Shown here one piece after another: positions 63,412 through 64,000 of a DNA stretch of 64,000 bases; the first letter of the stretch is position 1, and every line of letters starts with the position of its first letter. Source of the stretch: Blattamonas nauphoetae (taxonomy: Eukaryota; Preaxostyla; Oxymonadida); contig JARBJD010000300.1 of NCBI GenBank assembly GCA_033064195.1, positions 26,671 to 90,670 on the forward strand, read 5' to 3'. The notes below the pieces were generated by a model, which ran no database searches, was not told the origin of the DNA, and saw nothing but the letters and a program-made list of their open reading frames with translations. The translations under genes and the position numbers were made by a program.

Positions 63412-64000
63412 ATGAGAAGTATCAGATCTAATCAATCCAAACCAACATCGACTCCTAATTGAACAAATTGAAGTGCAATCGTATATGCCAAAACAGTGGG
63501 ATTCAGAACCTCATGTCTATTCTATTCAAGAAGTACATCCAACAAATCCTCCAATGCCATGCCGAATCACAGATGAAATTGAAGTTCCATTGTGCTATGA
63601 CGGTCATGATGTGACTGAGTTTTCGAAGTGTCATTTACGTATCGATCTCACAGTTACCGTTCCTTATTCGAAACCAACGAGTGCATCTGGGCAATATGTT
63701 GGAATGTATGGAATGTTCTACGGATTTAAATCATCATCAGATGCAATTCGAGACATGAGACTCATTGATAGTCAAGGAAATATTATTGACAATACACTTC
63801 AGAATAATCATGTTCACGAATCATTTCTTTATCACACTTTCAAGTCGCATGAAGAGAAAACAACATGAAGCATTGCTACAGCCTTTGGGAAAATGTCCAG
63901 AGAATGGATCCAAGCGTATGTGGATACTATCATTGTCCAGTTGATGCTTTTCTTCAAACATCATTTTACGATACCACTGGTTATTCCATTTGTGAATCTT
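63412..64000 (+). CDS. Second capsid-like protein (MCP paralogue), frameshifted, cut by window end
   Basis: ATG 63412 follows TATTTTTATTTTTC (63393-63406). Indels near 63455-63459 and 63855-63864 break the frame: the middle part (63473-63868) is open for 131 codons, and the end continues as MKHCYSLWENVQRMDPSVCG in another frame to the window edge. The middle part aligns with the first jelly roll of the gene at 61499: FYGFKSSSDAIRDMRLIDSQ against FVGLKHSASIFSRFTVLHNN, and HVHESFLYHTFK against SMESHIYNMIK. So the element carries two related capsid genes in tandem. It could serve as a minor capsid or alternative shell protein. Confidence 0.65.

Larger units (their letters stand above)
50428..64000. 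mobile_element. Maverick/Polinton virus-like transposon (left 13.6 kb)
   Basis: The host ARM-family homology stops exactly before AGTAGTATAG, and Polinton termini typically start 5'-AG. Behind it come the Polinton hallmark genes: protein-primed DNA polymerase B, retrovirus-like integrase, A32-like packaging ATPase and a double-jelly-roll capsid protein. All genes are intronless, unlike the host genes. The adenovirus-type protease, the right terminal repeat and the right target copy are not in the window. A circular or free viral form is not excluded, but the clear host junction shows it is integrated. Confidence 0.9.

Overview
The window looks like nuclear DNA of an intron-bearing protist. 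Genes carry very short GT-AG introns (about 30-90 nt, pyrimidine-rich 3' ends), stop codons behave as in the standard code, and most host genes belong to a few expanded families: ARM/HEAT-like proteins, SPRY-like domains, right-handed beta-helix surface proteins and CCHC zinc-knuckle proteins. From memory this fits an oxymonad such as Blattamonas nauphoetae; that is inference, not a database result.

Layout. 1-1361: a tRNA-like remnant, a 20-bp tandem repeat and exons of an unidentified minus-strand gene. 1362-4784: a TIR element with an 8-bp target duplication. 4858-9000: a RING-finger gene (+) convergent with a Rap/Ran-GAP-like gene (-). 10249-13971: a hAT-like element carrying a broken beta-helix gene. 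14054-20263: one small minus-strand ARM-like gene split by a pogo/Tc1-mariner transposon with transposase (14317-15938) and a hAT-like element (16149-20180). 20385-25543: a CCHC gene fragment, two tandem ARM-family genes and further fragments. 25867-29757 and 42641-46651: two copies of a divergent gene pair, CCHC protein (-) and coiled-coil/SPRY-like protein (+); copy 2 has a nonsense codon and a 927-bp TIR insertion missing from copy 1. 30061-42601: a large HEAT-like gene (-) split by a 9,319-bp composite element (32265-41583) with a 9-bp target duplication. 47691-50427: two divergent ARM-family genes, the second interrupted by an 883-bp foldback Tc1-type element and cut off by a Polinton.

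50428-64000 is the left 13.6 kb of a Maverick/Polinton virus-like transposon, inserted in the ARM-family gene. It is intronless and visibly more AT-rich. It holds a repeat-domain protein, a protein-primed DNA polymerase B with an HNH-like insert, a frameshifted integrase gene, a small coiled-coil protein, an A32-like packaging ATPase on the opposite strand, two unknown proteins, a double-jelly-roll major capsid protein and a second capsid paralogue. Nearly every gene has a T-rich motif of the form TTTTTATTTT just before its ATG. Polymerase and ATPase are open; integrase and capsid-region frames carry five apparent frameshifts, so the copy is either decaying or has assembly indels. The right end lies outside the window.

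The main message is nested insertion archaeology. Four insertions can be removed on paper, leaving one target-site copy, and each time the host reading frame joins exactly. Most of the large TIR elements carry pieces of host genes and no recognisable transposase, i.e. they look like gene-capturing (Pack-type) transposons.
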